Below are positions 49,634 through 58,516 of a stretch of 64,000 nucleotides of DNA, one piece after another. The position numbers and the translations under genes are program-made. The first letter of the stretch is position 1. Each line of letters begins with the position of its first letter. Under the pieces are notes generated by a model. The model saw nothing but the letters and a program-made list of their open reading frames with translations, did not search any database and was not told the DNA's origin. The DNA is from Hyphomicrobiales bacterium (GTDB lineage Bacteria > Pseudomonadota > Alphaproteobacteria > Rhizobiales > Rhizobiaceae): positions 1 through 64,000 of the forward strand of contig UCHV01000029.1 of the NCBI GenBank assembly GCA_900472395.1. The letters are read 5' to 3'.

Positions 49634-51709
49634 TCATGCAGCGGCGGCCTTATCCGCAACCGTAGAAATACCCTTGTTCAGGCCGGATTGACCGTTGACG
49701 ATCTCTTCTATGCCGGAGCGTGGTCCGGGTTTGCCAAACAGATATCCCTGCACCTGGCCGCAGCCTTCCTCCCGCAGGAATGCGATATGTTCATCGGTTT
49801 CAACCCCTTCCGCGAGGACGGGGATGTCGAGACTCGATGCCAGGATCAGCGTCGAGCGAACGATGGCAGCAGACTGCGCGCTGGTGGGAACGCCATCCAC
49901 GAAGGCGCGATCAATCTTGATCTTGTCGAACGGAAACGTCAGCAGCGTCGAAAGTGACGAGTAGCCGGTGCCGTAATCGTCCATCGCAATCTTGACGCCG
50001 ATCTCCTTGAGCTGGCGGATGATGACGAGCGCACGTTGCTGGTCGGCAACGATACCGGTCTCGGTGATCTCAAGCTCAAGCCGATGCGCCGGCAGACCGC
50101 TGGCGCTGAGGATATCACGCACCTTGGCCGGGAACGACATGTCCGCCAGTTGGGGCGCCGCCACATTGACCGCGATGCGAATAGGATTTTTCCAGCTTGC
50201 CGCTTCCATGCAGGCCTGCCGCAAGACCCATTCGCCAAGTTCATTGATAAATCCGTTGCGTTCCGCAATCGGAATGAATTCGACCGGAGAGACCATCCCG
50301 CGCGTCTGGTGTTGCCAGCGCAACAAGACTTCGAAGCCGATCACCTCACCGCTCAGCGTATCGTTCTGCTTCTGGTAATAGAGCTCGAACTCACCGCGAC
50401 GCAGACCGGCCCGCATGTCCATGGCCAGAATGTTACGCTCGCGCGCCATCTGATCCATCGACGGATCATAAAAGCAGACCGCGTTTTCTCCCGACTGCTT
50501 GGCGCGGTACATGGCGACATCCGCCTGCGCCAGAAGATCGTCAATATTCGTAGAATCGTTGGGATAGATGGCGATGCCGACGCTTGAGCCGACGATGAAC
50601 GTATTGCCGTTCCATTCGACAGGTTTCGCGATTTCGTTCATCAAACGGTTCGCCATCGAGCTTGCATCGTTGCGAACATAATAGTTGCGGGTCAGCGCGA
50701 TGAATTCATCACCCCCGACACGCGCCAGGAACTCGCCTTCGCGCTTTGACGCCGCAAGCCTGACGGCAATCTCGCGCAGCACCGCATCGCCCGCCGCATG
50801 GCCATGCACATCGTTGATTTCCTTGAACCGGTTAAGATCGAAGGACAGGATGGCAATCCGCGCCGAACTGTCATAACCGCGACGCGGCAGGCTTTCGATT
50901 TCCTCGTTGAAGGCCGATCGGTTCGGCAGGCCAGTCAATGCGTCATGGCGCGAAAGATGGCGATAGCGCTCAACCGCAGCCTCCGTGGTGCGCGCATCAA
51001 GCAGATAGGCACAAGCGACAAGAACCAGCAGAACCATCATCACCGAAAGGATCGTAAATCCCAGCAGAACGGGAGAGATGGTTTCCGAAAGGGCAGCCAC
51101 CGTCGGATCGATCGTCACCGACATCGCCGCCATGCCGGTGAAATGTGTCGTTGCAATGCCCAGGATCATGCTCAGAGGGCCGCCAAGACGGCAAAACCGA
51201 CTGACGGGACGAACCACGCGGTTCATCGCAACGGCACCGAAAAATCCGGCAAGAAGCAGCGAAGCAAAGACATAGGACTGATCCCAGACGATCTCGCCAC
51301 TGATTTCATAGGCTGCCATGCCGGTGTAGTGCATGGCGGCGATGCCGAACCCCAGAAGGACGCCCCCTGCTTCCGCCAGCACCGAGCGACCGGCATAGGT
51401 GGCGATGGCGATGCCGGACACGGACGATGCAACGGCGATGACGAGAGAAAGAAGCGTCAGCGCCCCACCGTAGGCGGCGGCACCACCGGCAAGATAACCG
51501 AGCATAGCCAGAAAATGTGTTGTCCAGATCGTCGTTCCGCCGATGAAGCCAGACAGAAAAATCCAGATCGCCCGCTCGAGACCTGCCGCGCGACGTGCGC
51601 GCGAAAAAAGCCGGATGGTCAGATAAGAGCCGACGACGCAGATCATCACGGCGGCGGCCACGTATCGCCAGTCGTGATCGATAGCGATACAATTCAATAT
51701 TTGCAGCAT
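49634..51709 (-). CDS. MHYT - GGDEF - EAL membrane cyclic-di-GMP protein
   Basis: 691 residues. The N-terminal MHYT sensor has seven membrane helices and three motif copies (TTHFLAMLGY, AAMHYTGMAAY, TTHFTGMAAM); such domains are proposed to bind copper and sense oxygen, CO or NO. A GGDEF domain follows with an intact active site (RVGGDEFIALT). The EAL domain has EVL in place of EAL (GFEVLLRW) but keeps the catalytic glutamate, NVAAPQLAD, ELEITETGI, DDYGTGYSSL and EGVETDEH. It may both make and break cyclic di-GMP. I chose the ATG at 51709, which gives a typical MHYT start; 14 earlier codons are in frame. It diverges from rplY. Confidence 0.92.
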   Translation of the reverse strand: MLQILNCIAIDHDWRYVAAAVMICVVGSYLTIRLFSRARRAAGLERAIWIFLSGFIGGTTIWTTHFLAMLGYLAGGAAAYGGALTLLSLVIAVASSVSGIAIATYAGRSVLAEAGGVLLGFGIAAMHYTGMAAYEISGEIVWDQSYVFASLLLAGFFGAVAMNRVVRPVSRFCRLGGPLSMILGIATTHFTGMAAMSVTIDPTVAALSETISPVLLGFTILSVMMVLLVLVACAYLLDARTTEAAVERYRHLSRHDALTGLPNRSAFNEEIESLPRRGYDSSARIAILSFDLNRFKEINDVHGHAAGDAVLREIAVRLAASKREGEFLARVGGDEFIALTRNYYVRNDASSMANRLMNEIAKPVEWNGNTFIVGSSVGIAIYPNDSTNIDDLLAQADVAMYRAKQSGENAVCFYDPSMDQMARERNILAMDMRAGLRRGEFELYYQKQNDTLSGEVIGFEVLLRWQHQTRGMVSPVEFIPIAERNGFINELGEWVLRQACMEAASWKNPIRIAVNVAAPQLADMSFPAKVRDILSASGLPAHRLELEITETGIVADQQRALVIIRQLKEIGVKIAMDDYGTGYSSLSTLLTFPFDKIKIDRAFVDGVPTSAQSAAIVRSTLILASSLDIPVLAEGVETDEHIAFLREEGCGQVQGYLFGKPGPRSGIEEIVNGQSGLNKGISTVADKAAAA

Positions 51710-52034
51710 TTCATATTCCGGCTTGGAGTGTCCTTGCCGTTTTAGAAACAAATGATAATCGAAGCGTTGGCGAGCACGGTTAAGGATCTGGCAATATCAA
51801 CAGGGCCAGGTTGTGGCCCGTACCGAAATGCAGAACGGCATAAACTACAGGCTGCAAACGCTTTCGCGCCGCCTTCCCTTGCTAATTACAGACCTTTGTA
51901 TTATGGACCCCTCGTCCGCGTAGACACCCTTGGAGGCAATGCGGATGGGAGAATATCGCGAGATATCCTCCGGTTTGCCATTCCAGCGCTATCAGCTGCG
52001 GCGAACACTCCAAACAACCTCGAAAGGAAATGCC
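51710..52034 (+). promoter_or_regulatory. rplY promoter and structured leader
   Basis: TTGCTA (51879-51884) and TATGGA (51902-51907), 17 bases apart, form a likely rplY promoter. In the leader, GGAG-A-ATATC (51949-51958) pairs with GATAT-C-CTCC (51963-51972) around a GCGA tetraloop, with a single A-C mismatch, about 60 bases before the ATG. It could be an autoregulatory site for L25 or only a stabilising stem. The left part (51710-51870) is the promoter side of the MHYT gene and shows nothing distinctive. Confidence 0.45.
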
Positions 52035-52646
52035 ATGAGCCAGGACAACTACGAGCTCAAGGCCGAGGCGCGCGAACGGGTCGGTAAGGGGTCCTCCCGT
52101 GAACTTCGCCGCAATGGTCTCATTCCCGCTGTCATCTACGGTGACAAGCAGGCCCCGCTTTCTATCGCCCTGTCCACGAACGAAGTTACCAAGCGTATCC
52201 ACGCCGGCGGCTTCATGACGACGATCGCTACCATCGTTCTCGATGGCAAGAAGATCAACGTTCTGCCGAAGGACTACCAGCTGGACCCGGTCCGCGACTT
52301 CACCATGCACGTCGACTTCCTGCGCGTATCCGCAAAGACCGAAGTCAACGTTGAAGTTCCGGTTCACTTCGAAAACGAAGACAAGTCGGCCATCAAGCAG
52401 GGCGGCGTTCTCAACATCGTCCGCCACACTGTCGAACTGCATTGCCCGGCCAACCAGATCCCGGAATTCCTGACCGTTGATCTGTCCGGCGCCAAGGTTG
52501 GCGATAGCATTCACATCTCCGCCGTCAAGCTGCCGAAGGGCGTTCGTCCGGTCATCACCGACCGTGACTTCACCATCGCAACGATCGTTGCTCCGGCTGC
52601 CGGCGTTGAAGAAGAAGCTGCAGAAGAAACGCCTGCTTCGGAATAA
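52035..52646 (+). CDS. rplY: 50S ribosomal protein L25/general stress protein Ctc
   Basis: 203 residues, the long Ctc/TL5 form. The N-terminal L25 domain (ELKAEARERVGKGSSRELRRNGLIPAVIYGDKQAPLSIAL) binds 5S rRNA, and the C-terminal beta domain (KTEVNVEVPVHFENEDKSAIKQGGVLNIVRHTVELHCPANQIPEFLTVDLSGAKVGDSIHISAVKLP) is standard; the tail is acidic. The ATG at 52035 is preceded by AAAGGAAA. In many rhizobia rplY and pth are neighbours; here a two-gene unit lies between them. Confidence 0.97.
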   Translation: MSQDNYELKAEARERVGKGSSRELRRNGLIPAVIYGDKQAPLSIALSTNEVTKRIHAGGFMTTIATIVLDGKKINVLPKDYQLDPVRDFTMHVDFLRVSAKTEVNVEVPVHFENEDKSAIKQGGVLNIVRHTVELHCPANQIPEFLTVDLSGAKVGDSIHISAVKLPKGVRPVITDRDFTIATIVAPAAGVEEEAAEETPASE

Positions 52647-52967
52647 TCCGATCCGTCAGTGTTTTTCAGAGGCCCGCCTTTTCCAAAGGCGGGCCTTTTC
52701 GTTTTAAGGCCATTTTAATCACGTCGCAAAGCCGGCCGCCCACCGCGCCGGAAAAGCACAGTCGTTCAGAAAGCGATAACTGATCGCATTATAAGTGGAA
52801 CGCGCGATAGGGTTGGCTTTGCCTGCAGCATCTCGAATAACGAGAGCGACGGGAAAAGAAGATAAGAAAAAAGCTTCAGCAAAGCTTAATCTGTCGATGA
52901 GACAAATTCGGATTAAACAAGCGCGCCCAGCGCTCGATAAAAATAACGCTGCGCCTCGAAAGTAGGA
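52647..52967. other. Intergenic region after rplY with its terminator
   Basis: AGGCCCGCCTTT (52670-52681) and AAAGGCGGGCCT (52685-52696) form a perfect stem followed by TTTC, the rplY terminator. The remaining 270 bases, AT-richer after 52840, contain AAGCTT-CAGCA-AAGCTT and must hold the promoter of the GGDEF-EAL gene. No gene is convincing. Confidence 0.5.
52670..52700 (+). terminator. Intrinsic terminator of rplY
   Basis: A 12-bp perfect stem (52670-52681 with 52685-52696) with a 3-base loop and TTTTC at the end, 24 bases after the rplY stop. Confidence 0.9.
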
Positions 52968-55343
52968 ATGATGACTCATTCTGTAGAAAGCCGTTTCGTC
53001 GCCATCATATCAGGCGCGCTGCTTGCTGTCGTCGCACCGTTATTCACGCTTTTCCTCGCACTTTCCTCTCAACAGGCGGCGCAAAGCCTGCGCGAACAAG
53101 TCGAGATTCTGGTCGCGGCCAATGCCCAGGCTCTCAGCAAGCCCTTATGGGAACTCGATATCGAGAGCGTTCGCCGAATATCCGGCACACTGGTGGCGGA
53201 GCGCGGTGTCAGCGTCGTTCGTATTACCGATACGCTCGGCAAGCTGGATGTCACGGATAACAATCCGCAGATCGATGGCCGCGATCTGGAACAGATTTCC
53301 CGCCAGATCTTTTTCCAATCCGCCGATGGCCCGCGCAATGTCGGCAGGCTGACACTGCAATATGCGCCGATTGGCTGGTTCGCCGCTCTCAATCAGATGG
53401 AAATGGCCTTCATCTCCATCTTCATCGTCGCCATCCTGACCGTTTTCGGTGCCGCCATCTTCGGCAACCGCATCATGATCATCAAACCGCTCATGCGGTT
53501 GACGGCGGCCATCGAGGCAACGCGACGCCTGGGGTCGCGTCATCATGTCGACTGGCGTTCCGGCGATGAAATGGGCCGGCTGGCCAAAAGCTTCAACGAC
53601 ATGCAGATTCAGCTGGACCGCGAGGAGCGCGAACTGAAGCGCGCCCACCAGCTGATGAAGGAAACCTACAATCTCACCCCGGCCATGTTGTTCTCGCTCG
53701 ATGCCGATGACATGATCTCGGCAGTCAGCGATTACTGGCTGCTGGCAACGGGTTACCGTCGCGAAGACGTTCTTGGGCGCCCGTTCAGGGAACTTGTCGC
53801 CCCTGCAAATCGCGATTGCTACACCAGGCGCAAGGGCCGTGGTGTCCCCGCCGGTTCCGCCAGCGATGTCACGATCGGCTTCGTTTGCGCCGACGGGCGC
53901 ATCATGGATGCGCTGATCGCCGAAACGCAACTCGTGTCTTATGCGGCGGACCTGCCGGCGTCGCTGAGCGTGATGACAGACGTTACCGAGCTGAAGCAAT
54001 CGGAAATGCGAAATCACCATCAGGCGATTTCCGACTATCTGACCGGCCTTCTCAACCGCCAGGGATTTGAAGCGGCGCTCGATGCCCGTATCGCCGAAGC
54101 GGATACCGCAGGCACCGAGGTCGCCTGCCTGTTTATCGACCTCGACCGGTTCAAGGCGATCAACGACAATCTCGGCCATGCTGCGGGAGATTCTGTCCTG
54201 CGGCAATTCGTGCAGCGCCTCAGCCCGTTGATCGGCGAAGGTTCTTCTGCCTCGCGTCTCGGCGGCGACGAATTCGCCATCCTGGTCACCGGCAATTCCG
54301 TACAGGAACGTGCTGCCGCTCTCTGCGATCGGGTGGTCGAGCTGTTCGACCTTCCCTTTCACGCCGAAGGCCAGCACGTGCGTCTCAGCGCCAGCATGGG
54401 TCTGGCCTTCTACCCCATTCATGCCGAAAGCGCCGCCGAACTTCTGCAGAAGTCGGACATGGCGATGTATGAGCGCAAGCGCGAAGGCAAGAATGGCGCG
54501 CAGGTTTTCGACCCCGCCATTCTCGACCGCACACGCGAACGCGCAGAAATCGAAAGCGATATCGAGGCAGCTCTGGCGGCGAGCTGGTTCGAAGCCCATT
54601 TCCAGCAAATCGTTGAAATAGAAACCGGGCGGATCATCGGCTTCGAGGCACTGATGCGCATGCGCCATCCGCGCAAGGGCCTGGTACCGCCCGCGGCAGT
54701 TATCGGCGTGGCAGAGGAAACCGGCTCTATCGGTCGTATCGGCGAACAGATTTTCGAAGATGCGATCGCCAACCTTGCGCGCGTTTCGCGCCTGCCCGGA
54801 CTTGAAGAGACTTACGTTGCCGTCAACTTCTCACCCCTGCAGTTCGACGGACATCTGGCCTCTTACCTCGCCGGCATCCTGAACCGCTACGATATCCGCC
54901 CGTCACGCCTGGTGGTCGAAATCACCGAAGCCGTGCTGATGCACGACAACCCGGAGATCCGCGGCATCCTCGACGCCGTTCACCAACTGGGCTGCCGCAT
55001 CGCCATCGATGATTTCGGCACCGGCTATTCCTCCCTCAGCTATATGAGCCGTTTCCCGGTCGATATCGTCAAGATCGACCAATCCTTCATTCGCTCGCTC
55101 GGAGGCAGCCGCGAAGTGGCGGAAAAGAGCCGCATGTTGGTGGAAGGTATCAGCGCGATCTCCCACAAGATGAAATGCACCGTCATCGCCGAAGGTGTCG
55201 AGACGGAGGAACAGCGCGCATTCCTCAACGAGATCGGTGTGGATTGCGCCCAAGGCTACCTCTACGCCAGGCCGCTCGGCATCACGGATCTGATGGCCGC
55301 ACTTTCGCACAGCAGCGATGAAACGCAATCGATGGCGGGTTGA
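52968..55343 (+). CDS. Membrane receptor with HAMP, PAS, GGDEF and EAL domains
   Basis: 791 residues. Two membrane helices (about residues 10-32 and 143-167) enclose a periplasmic sensor of about 110 residues. HAMP (KPLMRLTAAIEATRRLGSRHHVDWRSGDEMGRLAKSFNDMQ) and PAS (LTPAMLFSLDADDMISAVSDYWLLATGYRREDVLGRPF) segments come next. The GGDEF site is intact (RLGGDEFAILV), as is the EAL domain (GFEALMRMRHP, NFSPLQF, EITEAVLM, DDFGTGYSS, IAEGVETEEQ), so cyclic-di-GMP synthesis and breakdown are both possible. A periplasmic binding protein gene follows 37 bases later, probably in one transcript; it may present a ligand to the sensor domain. Confidence 0.93.
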   Translation: MMTHSVESRFVAIISGALLAVVAPLFTLFLALSSQQAAQSLREQVEILVAANAQALSKPLWELDIESVRRISGTLVAERGVSVVRITDTLGKLDVTDNNPQIDGRDLEQISRQIFFQSADGPRNVGRLTLQYAPIGWFAALNQMEMAFISIFIVAILTVFGAAIFGNRIMIIKPLMRLTAAIEATRRLGSRHHVDWRSGDEMGRLAKSFNDMQIQLDREERELKRAHQLMKETYNLTPAMLFSLDADDMISAVSDYWLLATGYRREDVLGRPFRELVAPANRDCYTRRKGRGVPAGSASDVTIGFVCADGRIMDALIAETQLVSYAADLPASLSVMTDVTELKQSEMRNHHQAISDYLTGLLNRQGFEAALDARIAEADTAGTEVACLFIDLDRFKAINDNLGHAAGDSVLRQFVQRLSPLIGEGSSASRLGGDEFAILVTGNSVQERAAALCDRVVELFDLPFHAEGQHVRLSASMGLAFYPIHAESAAELLQKSDMAMYERKREGKNGAQVFDPAILDRTRERAEIESDIEAALAASWFEAHFQQIVEIETGRIIGFEALMRMRHPRKGLVPPAAVIGVAEETGSIGRIGEQIFEDAIANLARVSRLPGLEETYVAVNFSPLQFDGHLASYLAGILNRYDIRPSRLVVEITEAVLMHDNPEIRGILDAVHQLGCRIAIDDFGTGYSSLSYMSRFPVDIVKIDQSFIRSLGGSREVAEKSRMLVEGISAISHKMKCTVIAEGVETEEQRAFLNEIGVDCAQGYLYARPLGITDLMAALSHSSDETQSMAG

Positions 55344-55380
55344 TGAAGATGCTCTGCAGCCACACCGACAAGGATCGCAG

Positions 55381-56106
55381 ATGAAGGTTTCGGCGCTCAC
55401 AATCGCCCTGATCTTTGCCGCCGGCCATGCTGCCGCGGATCAAAACCTGCTTTTCACCACGGAAGCTTATGCCCCTTTCATCGTTCACGATGCTGCAAGC
55501 CCCGTCCGCGGCATTTCGGCCGATCAGGTCAAAGGCATCATGGAAGGAAGCGGTATCCAGTACCGCATAGAGGTCATGCCGTGGGCGCGCGCCATTGCAC
55601 TTGCGGAAACGCAAGCCGCAACCTGCGTCTTTTCCGCGGCACAGACACCCGAACGCCGCGCACGGTTCAAGTGGGTCATGCCGCTCGCCAGAAGCCAGAG
55701 CATTCTCGTCAAGCACAGAGATGCCAAGGTTACCGCAAAGACGCTCGATGATGCCAGGGCATTCACGGTCGGCACCCACCGCGCAGACTATACCGAGAGG
55801 CTGCTGCAAAGGGCAAAGTTCCCGAAGATCGATATCAGTTCGACATTTGAAGTGACGCTTGCCAAGCTGCTGAGCGACCGCATCGATCTCATGCCGATGT
55901 CGCATGACGTCTACGAACAGTTGCGTCGTCGCGGCGTCGAGATCGAAGATGTCACCCAGCTTTCGGATCAGCGGCTTGGCATAGCCTGCAACCGCGGCGT
56001 CTCATGGCAGACGATCAAGGCGATGCAGACAAAACTCGACCGCATGATCGCCGACGGCACCCAGGCCAGAATATATCGCGAATACGGGCTTGAGCCGCCA
56101 CGCTGA
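55381..56106 (+). CDS. Periplasmic solute-binding protein (family 3), orphan
   Basis: 241 residues with a signal peptide (MKVSALTIALIFAAGHAAAD). The fold matches amino-acid-type binding proteins (SBP_bac_3): LLFTTEAYAPFIVHDAASPVRGISADQVKGIMEGSGIQYRIEVMPWARAIALAETQAATCVFSAAQTPERRARFKWVMPL, later FTVGTHRADYTERLL and LLSDRIDLMPMSHDVYEQL. No permease or ATPase gene is nearby, so it is unlikely to serve transport from this locus. It follows a GGDEF-EAL receptor, the layout of a sensing pair. The ligand is unknown. Confidence 0.85.
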   Translation: MKVSALTIALIFAAGHAAADQNLLFTTEAYAPFIVHDAASPVRGISADQVKGIMEGSGIQYRIEVMPWARAIALAETQAATCVFSAAQTPERRARFKWVMPLARSQSILVKHRDAKVTAKTLDDARAFTVGTHRADYTERLLQRAKFPKIDISSTFEVTLAKLLSDRIDLMPMSHDVYEQLRRRGVEIEDVTQLSDQRLGIACNRGVSWQTIKAMQTKLDRMIADGTQARIYREYGLEPPR

Positions 56107-56201
56107 GCCACCAGTGCGGTTTCCCTTCACGCAAGAAGGTTGACTTCGACGCGGTTTCGCGGTGGTGAAGGGCAAGACAGATCACCACGAACGGTGCAGA
56201 C

Positions 56202-56939
56202 ATGCAGATCATCGCAGGGCTGGGCAATCCCGGCACACAATATGCGGGCAACCGCCACAATATCGGCTTCATGGCGCTCGACGCCGTCCAGCGTCTGCCC
56301 GGCTTTGCGCCATGGTCCAAGAAGTTCAAGGCGCTCATCTCCGAAGGCGAACTCGGCGGCGAAAAAGTTCTGCTGATTAAACCGCAGACCTACATGAACC
56401 TGTCGGGCGAATCCGTAGGCGAAGCCATGCGTTTCTACAAGCTCGGTCCCGGTGATATCGTTGCGATATATGACGAACTAGACCTTCCACCGGGTCGCGC
56501 CCGCATCAAGACCGGTGGCGGGCATGGCGGCCATAACGGCGTCAAATCGCTGGACGCCCATTGTGGCAAGGAATACCGCCGCCTTCGCCTCGGCATCGGT
56601 CATCCCGGCAACAAGGAACAGGTGCACAACCATGTCCTCGGCGATTTTGCCAAGTCCGACCGCGTCTGGCTTGAACCGCTGCTGGATACCTTGGCCGACA
56701 ATGCCGACATGCTGGTGAAGCGCGAAGATTCGCAGCTCATGAACAAGCTGGCGCTTGCCGTCGGCGCCAAGCCGGACGCAGAGAAGGCCGAAAAGCCGAA
56801 GCAGGACAAACCTGCGGCCCCGAAACCGGCTGGCAAGTCGCATATTCATCAGGCGCGTGGTGGTGGCAAACCGAATATTCCAACCACCGGCCCGATGGCC
56901 GAGATGTTGAAAAAGATGTTTGGCAACAAGGGCGAATAA
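56202..56939 (+). CDS. pth: Peptidyl-tRNA hydrolase
   Basis: 245 residues, about 50 more than E. coli Pth. It frees tRNA from peptidyl-tRNA released by stalled ribosomes. IIAGLGNPGTQYAGNRHNIGFMALDAV with the catalytic histidine, LIKPQTYMNLSGESVGEAMRFYKL, DELDLPPGRARIKTGGGHGGHNGVKSL and RLRLGIGHP are all intact. The extra C-terminal part is a lysine/proline-rich tail (EKPKQDKPAAPKPAGKS) ending in GPMAEMLKKMFGNKG, a common rhizobial extension that may help RNA contact. Confidence 0.97.
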   Translation: MQIIAGLGNPGTQYAGNRHNIGFMALDAVQRLPGFAPWSKKFKALISEGELGGEKVLLIKPQTYMNLSGESVGEAMRFYKLGPGDIVAIYDELDLPPGRARIKTGGGHGGHNGVKSLDAHCGKEYRRLRLGIGHPGNKEQVHNHVLGDFAKSDRVWLEPLLDTLADNADMLVKREDSQLMNKLALAVGAKPDAEKAEKPKQDKPAAPKPAGKSHIHQARGGGKPNIPTTGPMAEMLKKMFGNKGE

Positions 56940-57030
56940 ACGGCTCTGGCTACGCGATAAAGACGACAGAGAGTCATAATTACGGAACAAAAGTCATCCC
57001 GACCGAATTTCGATCGGGAAGGAGACAGAC

Positions 57031-57960
57031 ATGTTCCAGACTTCAAACGCCTTTCCGCTGCCCGGCCTCTTGCACGACCGGCTTGACCGAGCCGCGACCG
57101 ATCTGCTCGGCAATGGCGGCTTGAAGATCGATTTCTCCCAGCCTGTGGGCGAACCTGCTCTTGTCACGGCGGACTCCGTCTCCTGGCGCATTTTCAAGAA
57201 TCAGGTTTCGATGTTCATCGGCGGCATTACGGCCGTGCTTCTCGAATTTGCCGAACCCAAGGTCCGCGATGGCGTCTGGCAGCACAGCACGTTTCGTCAG
57301 GATGCACTGACACGTCTGCAGCGTACAGGCCTTGCCGCCATGGTCACTGTGTATGGCGCGCACAGCCAGGCCGAGGCGATGATTGCAGGCGTTGTGCGAC
57401 GCCATGGCAAGGTGCAAGGCAGAACCAGCGGTGGAGAAATTTACAACGCCAATGATCGGGATCTGCTCGACTGGGTTCAGGCAACTGCCGGTTTCGGCTT
57501 TATGGAAGCCTATCACCGTTTCGTTCGTCCGCTTTTACCGACTGAACGGGACGCGCTTTTTCGCGAGGCACTGCCGGCCGCAAAACTTTACGGCGCAGCA
57601 AGCGCGCCGCGGTCGCAGGCGGAACTCGAAGATCTTTTCGTCAGCATGGGTCCACGGCTTGAGCCGTCCCCTATCGTGGAAGAGTTCCTGGGCATCATGC
57701 GCGAGGTCCCGGCCATTCCCGAACCGGCGCGTCCATTGCAGGGTCTGCTCATCAAGGCGGCCGTCGAAATCCTGCCGCACTGGATCCGGCACCGGCTGGA
57801 CCTCGGTCCCGAATGGTCGCTGAACAGGTTGGAACGCGCGACCGTGGTGGTCGCCGCCCGCAGCGCCGACAGGCTCCTCCTGCGTTCCTCGCCGCCCGTA
57901 CAGGCCTGCCGTCGCCTCGGCCTGCCGGATGACTATCTGTATCAAACGATAAAACGTTAA
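57031..57960 (+). CDS. DUF2236 / MpaB-like oxygenase family protein
   Basis: 309 residues. Matches the DUF2236 family, which includes the latex clearing protein Lcp and MpaB-like proteins and is thought to bind haem b. Characteristic stretches are VSWRIFKNQVSMFIGGITAVLLEFAEPKVRDGVWQHSTFRQDALTRLQRTG, the MVTVYGAHSQAEAMIAGVVRRHGKVQG helix and DLLDWVQATAGFGFMEAYHRFV. No signal peptide is visible. A GAAGGAG site precedes the ATG. It ends 5 bases from the convergent clpS. The substrate is unknown. Confidence 0.85.
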   Translation: MFQTSNAFPLPGLLHDRLDRAATDLLGNGGLKIDFSQPVGEPALVTADSVSWRIFKNQVSMFIGGITAVLLEFAEPKVRDGVWQHSTFRQDALTRLQRTGLAAMVTVYGAHSQAEAMIAGVVRRHGKVQGRTSGGEIYNANDRDLLDWVQATAGFGFMEAYHRFVRPLLPTERDALFREALPAAKLYGAASAPRSQAELEDLFVSMGPRLEPSPIVEEFLGIMREVPAIPEPARPLQGLLIKAAVEILPHWIRHRLDLGPEWSLNRLERATVVVAARSADRLLLRSSPPVQACRRLGLPDDYLYQTIKR

Positions 57961-57965
57961 GGCTC

Positions 57966-58280
57966 TCACTCTTCCGGTTCGGTGGTGAACATCAGCGGAA
58001 AATCCGCAGCCTTAGCAAGATCGACGGCCTCCTGCGCCTTGGTCTCGGCGATATCCCTGGCCGCGACCATGACAACACTGGTGCCGAGCTTATGGGCCGT
58101 CATCATCACCCGATATCCTGTTTCCTCGCTCATCCTGAAAACGGCCTTCAACACCATGATGACGAACTCGCGCGGTGTATAATCGTCATTGAGCAGGATC
58201 ACCTTGTAGAGCTTCGGTCGCTCCACCTTGGGCTTGGGCTTGGTCCTGGTCGTGGGCTTGAGCGTGGTGTCGTTGGCCAT
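57966..58280 (-). CDS. clpS: ATP-dependent Clp protease adaptor ClpS
   Basis: 104 residues. ClpS hands N-degron substrates to ClpAP. KVILLNDDYTPREFVIMVLKAVFRMSEETGYRVMMTAHKLGTSVVMVAARDIAETKAQEAVDLAKAADFPLMFTTEPEE is the full ClpS fold with the hydrophobic pocket, preceded by a basic N-terminal tail. Rhizobia commonly have two clpS genes (the other next to clpA); clpA is not here, so this is probably the stand-alone copy. It diverges from ychF with 236 bases between. Confidence 0.93.
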   Translation of the reverse strand: MANDTTLKPTTRTKPKPKVERPKLYKVILLNDDYTPREFVIMVLKAVFRMSEETGYRVMMTAHKLGTSVVMVAARDIAETKAQEAVDLAKAADFPLMFTTEPEE

Positions 58281-58516
58281 GGATGATCAATCGTCGTGCA
58301 CGGATGTTACCGGAATCGGCGCAAAAAGGCGCGCGGCGATACCGTCGTTGCGGTCTTAGGAACGCTTGATAACAATATCATGAAAATACGAAAACGCTGC
58401 GCCCCTGTCATCAGGCTGCGACTTGCTGACGGCAAAACCACCGCCGCTCTTGACCCTCACGGCGCTTTCCCCCATAGCCTGACCCCAAGTTTTGTCAAAG
58501 ATACGGGTTCCCGACC

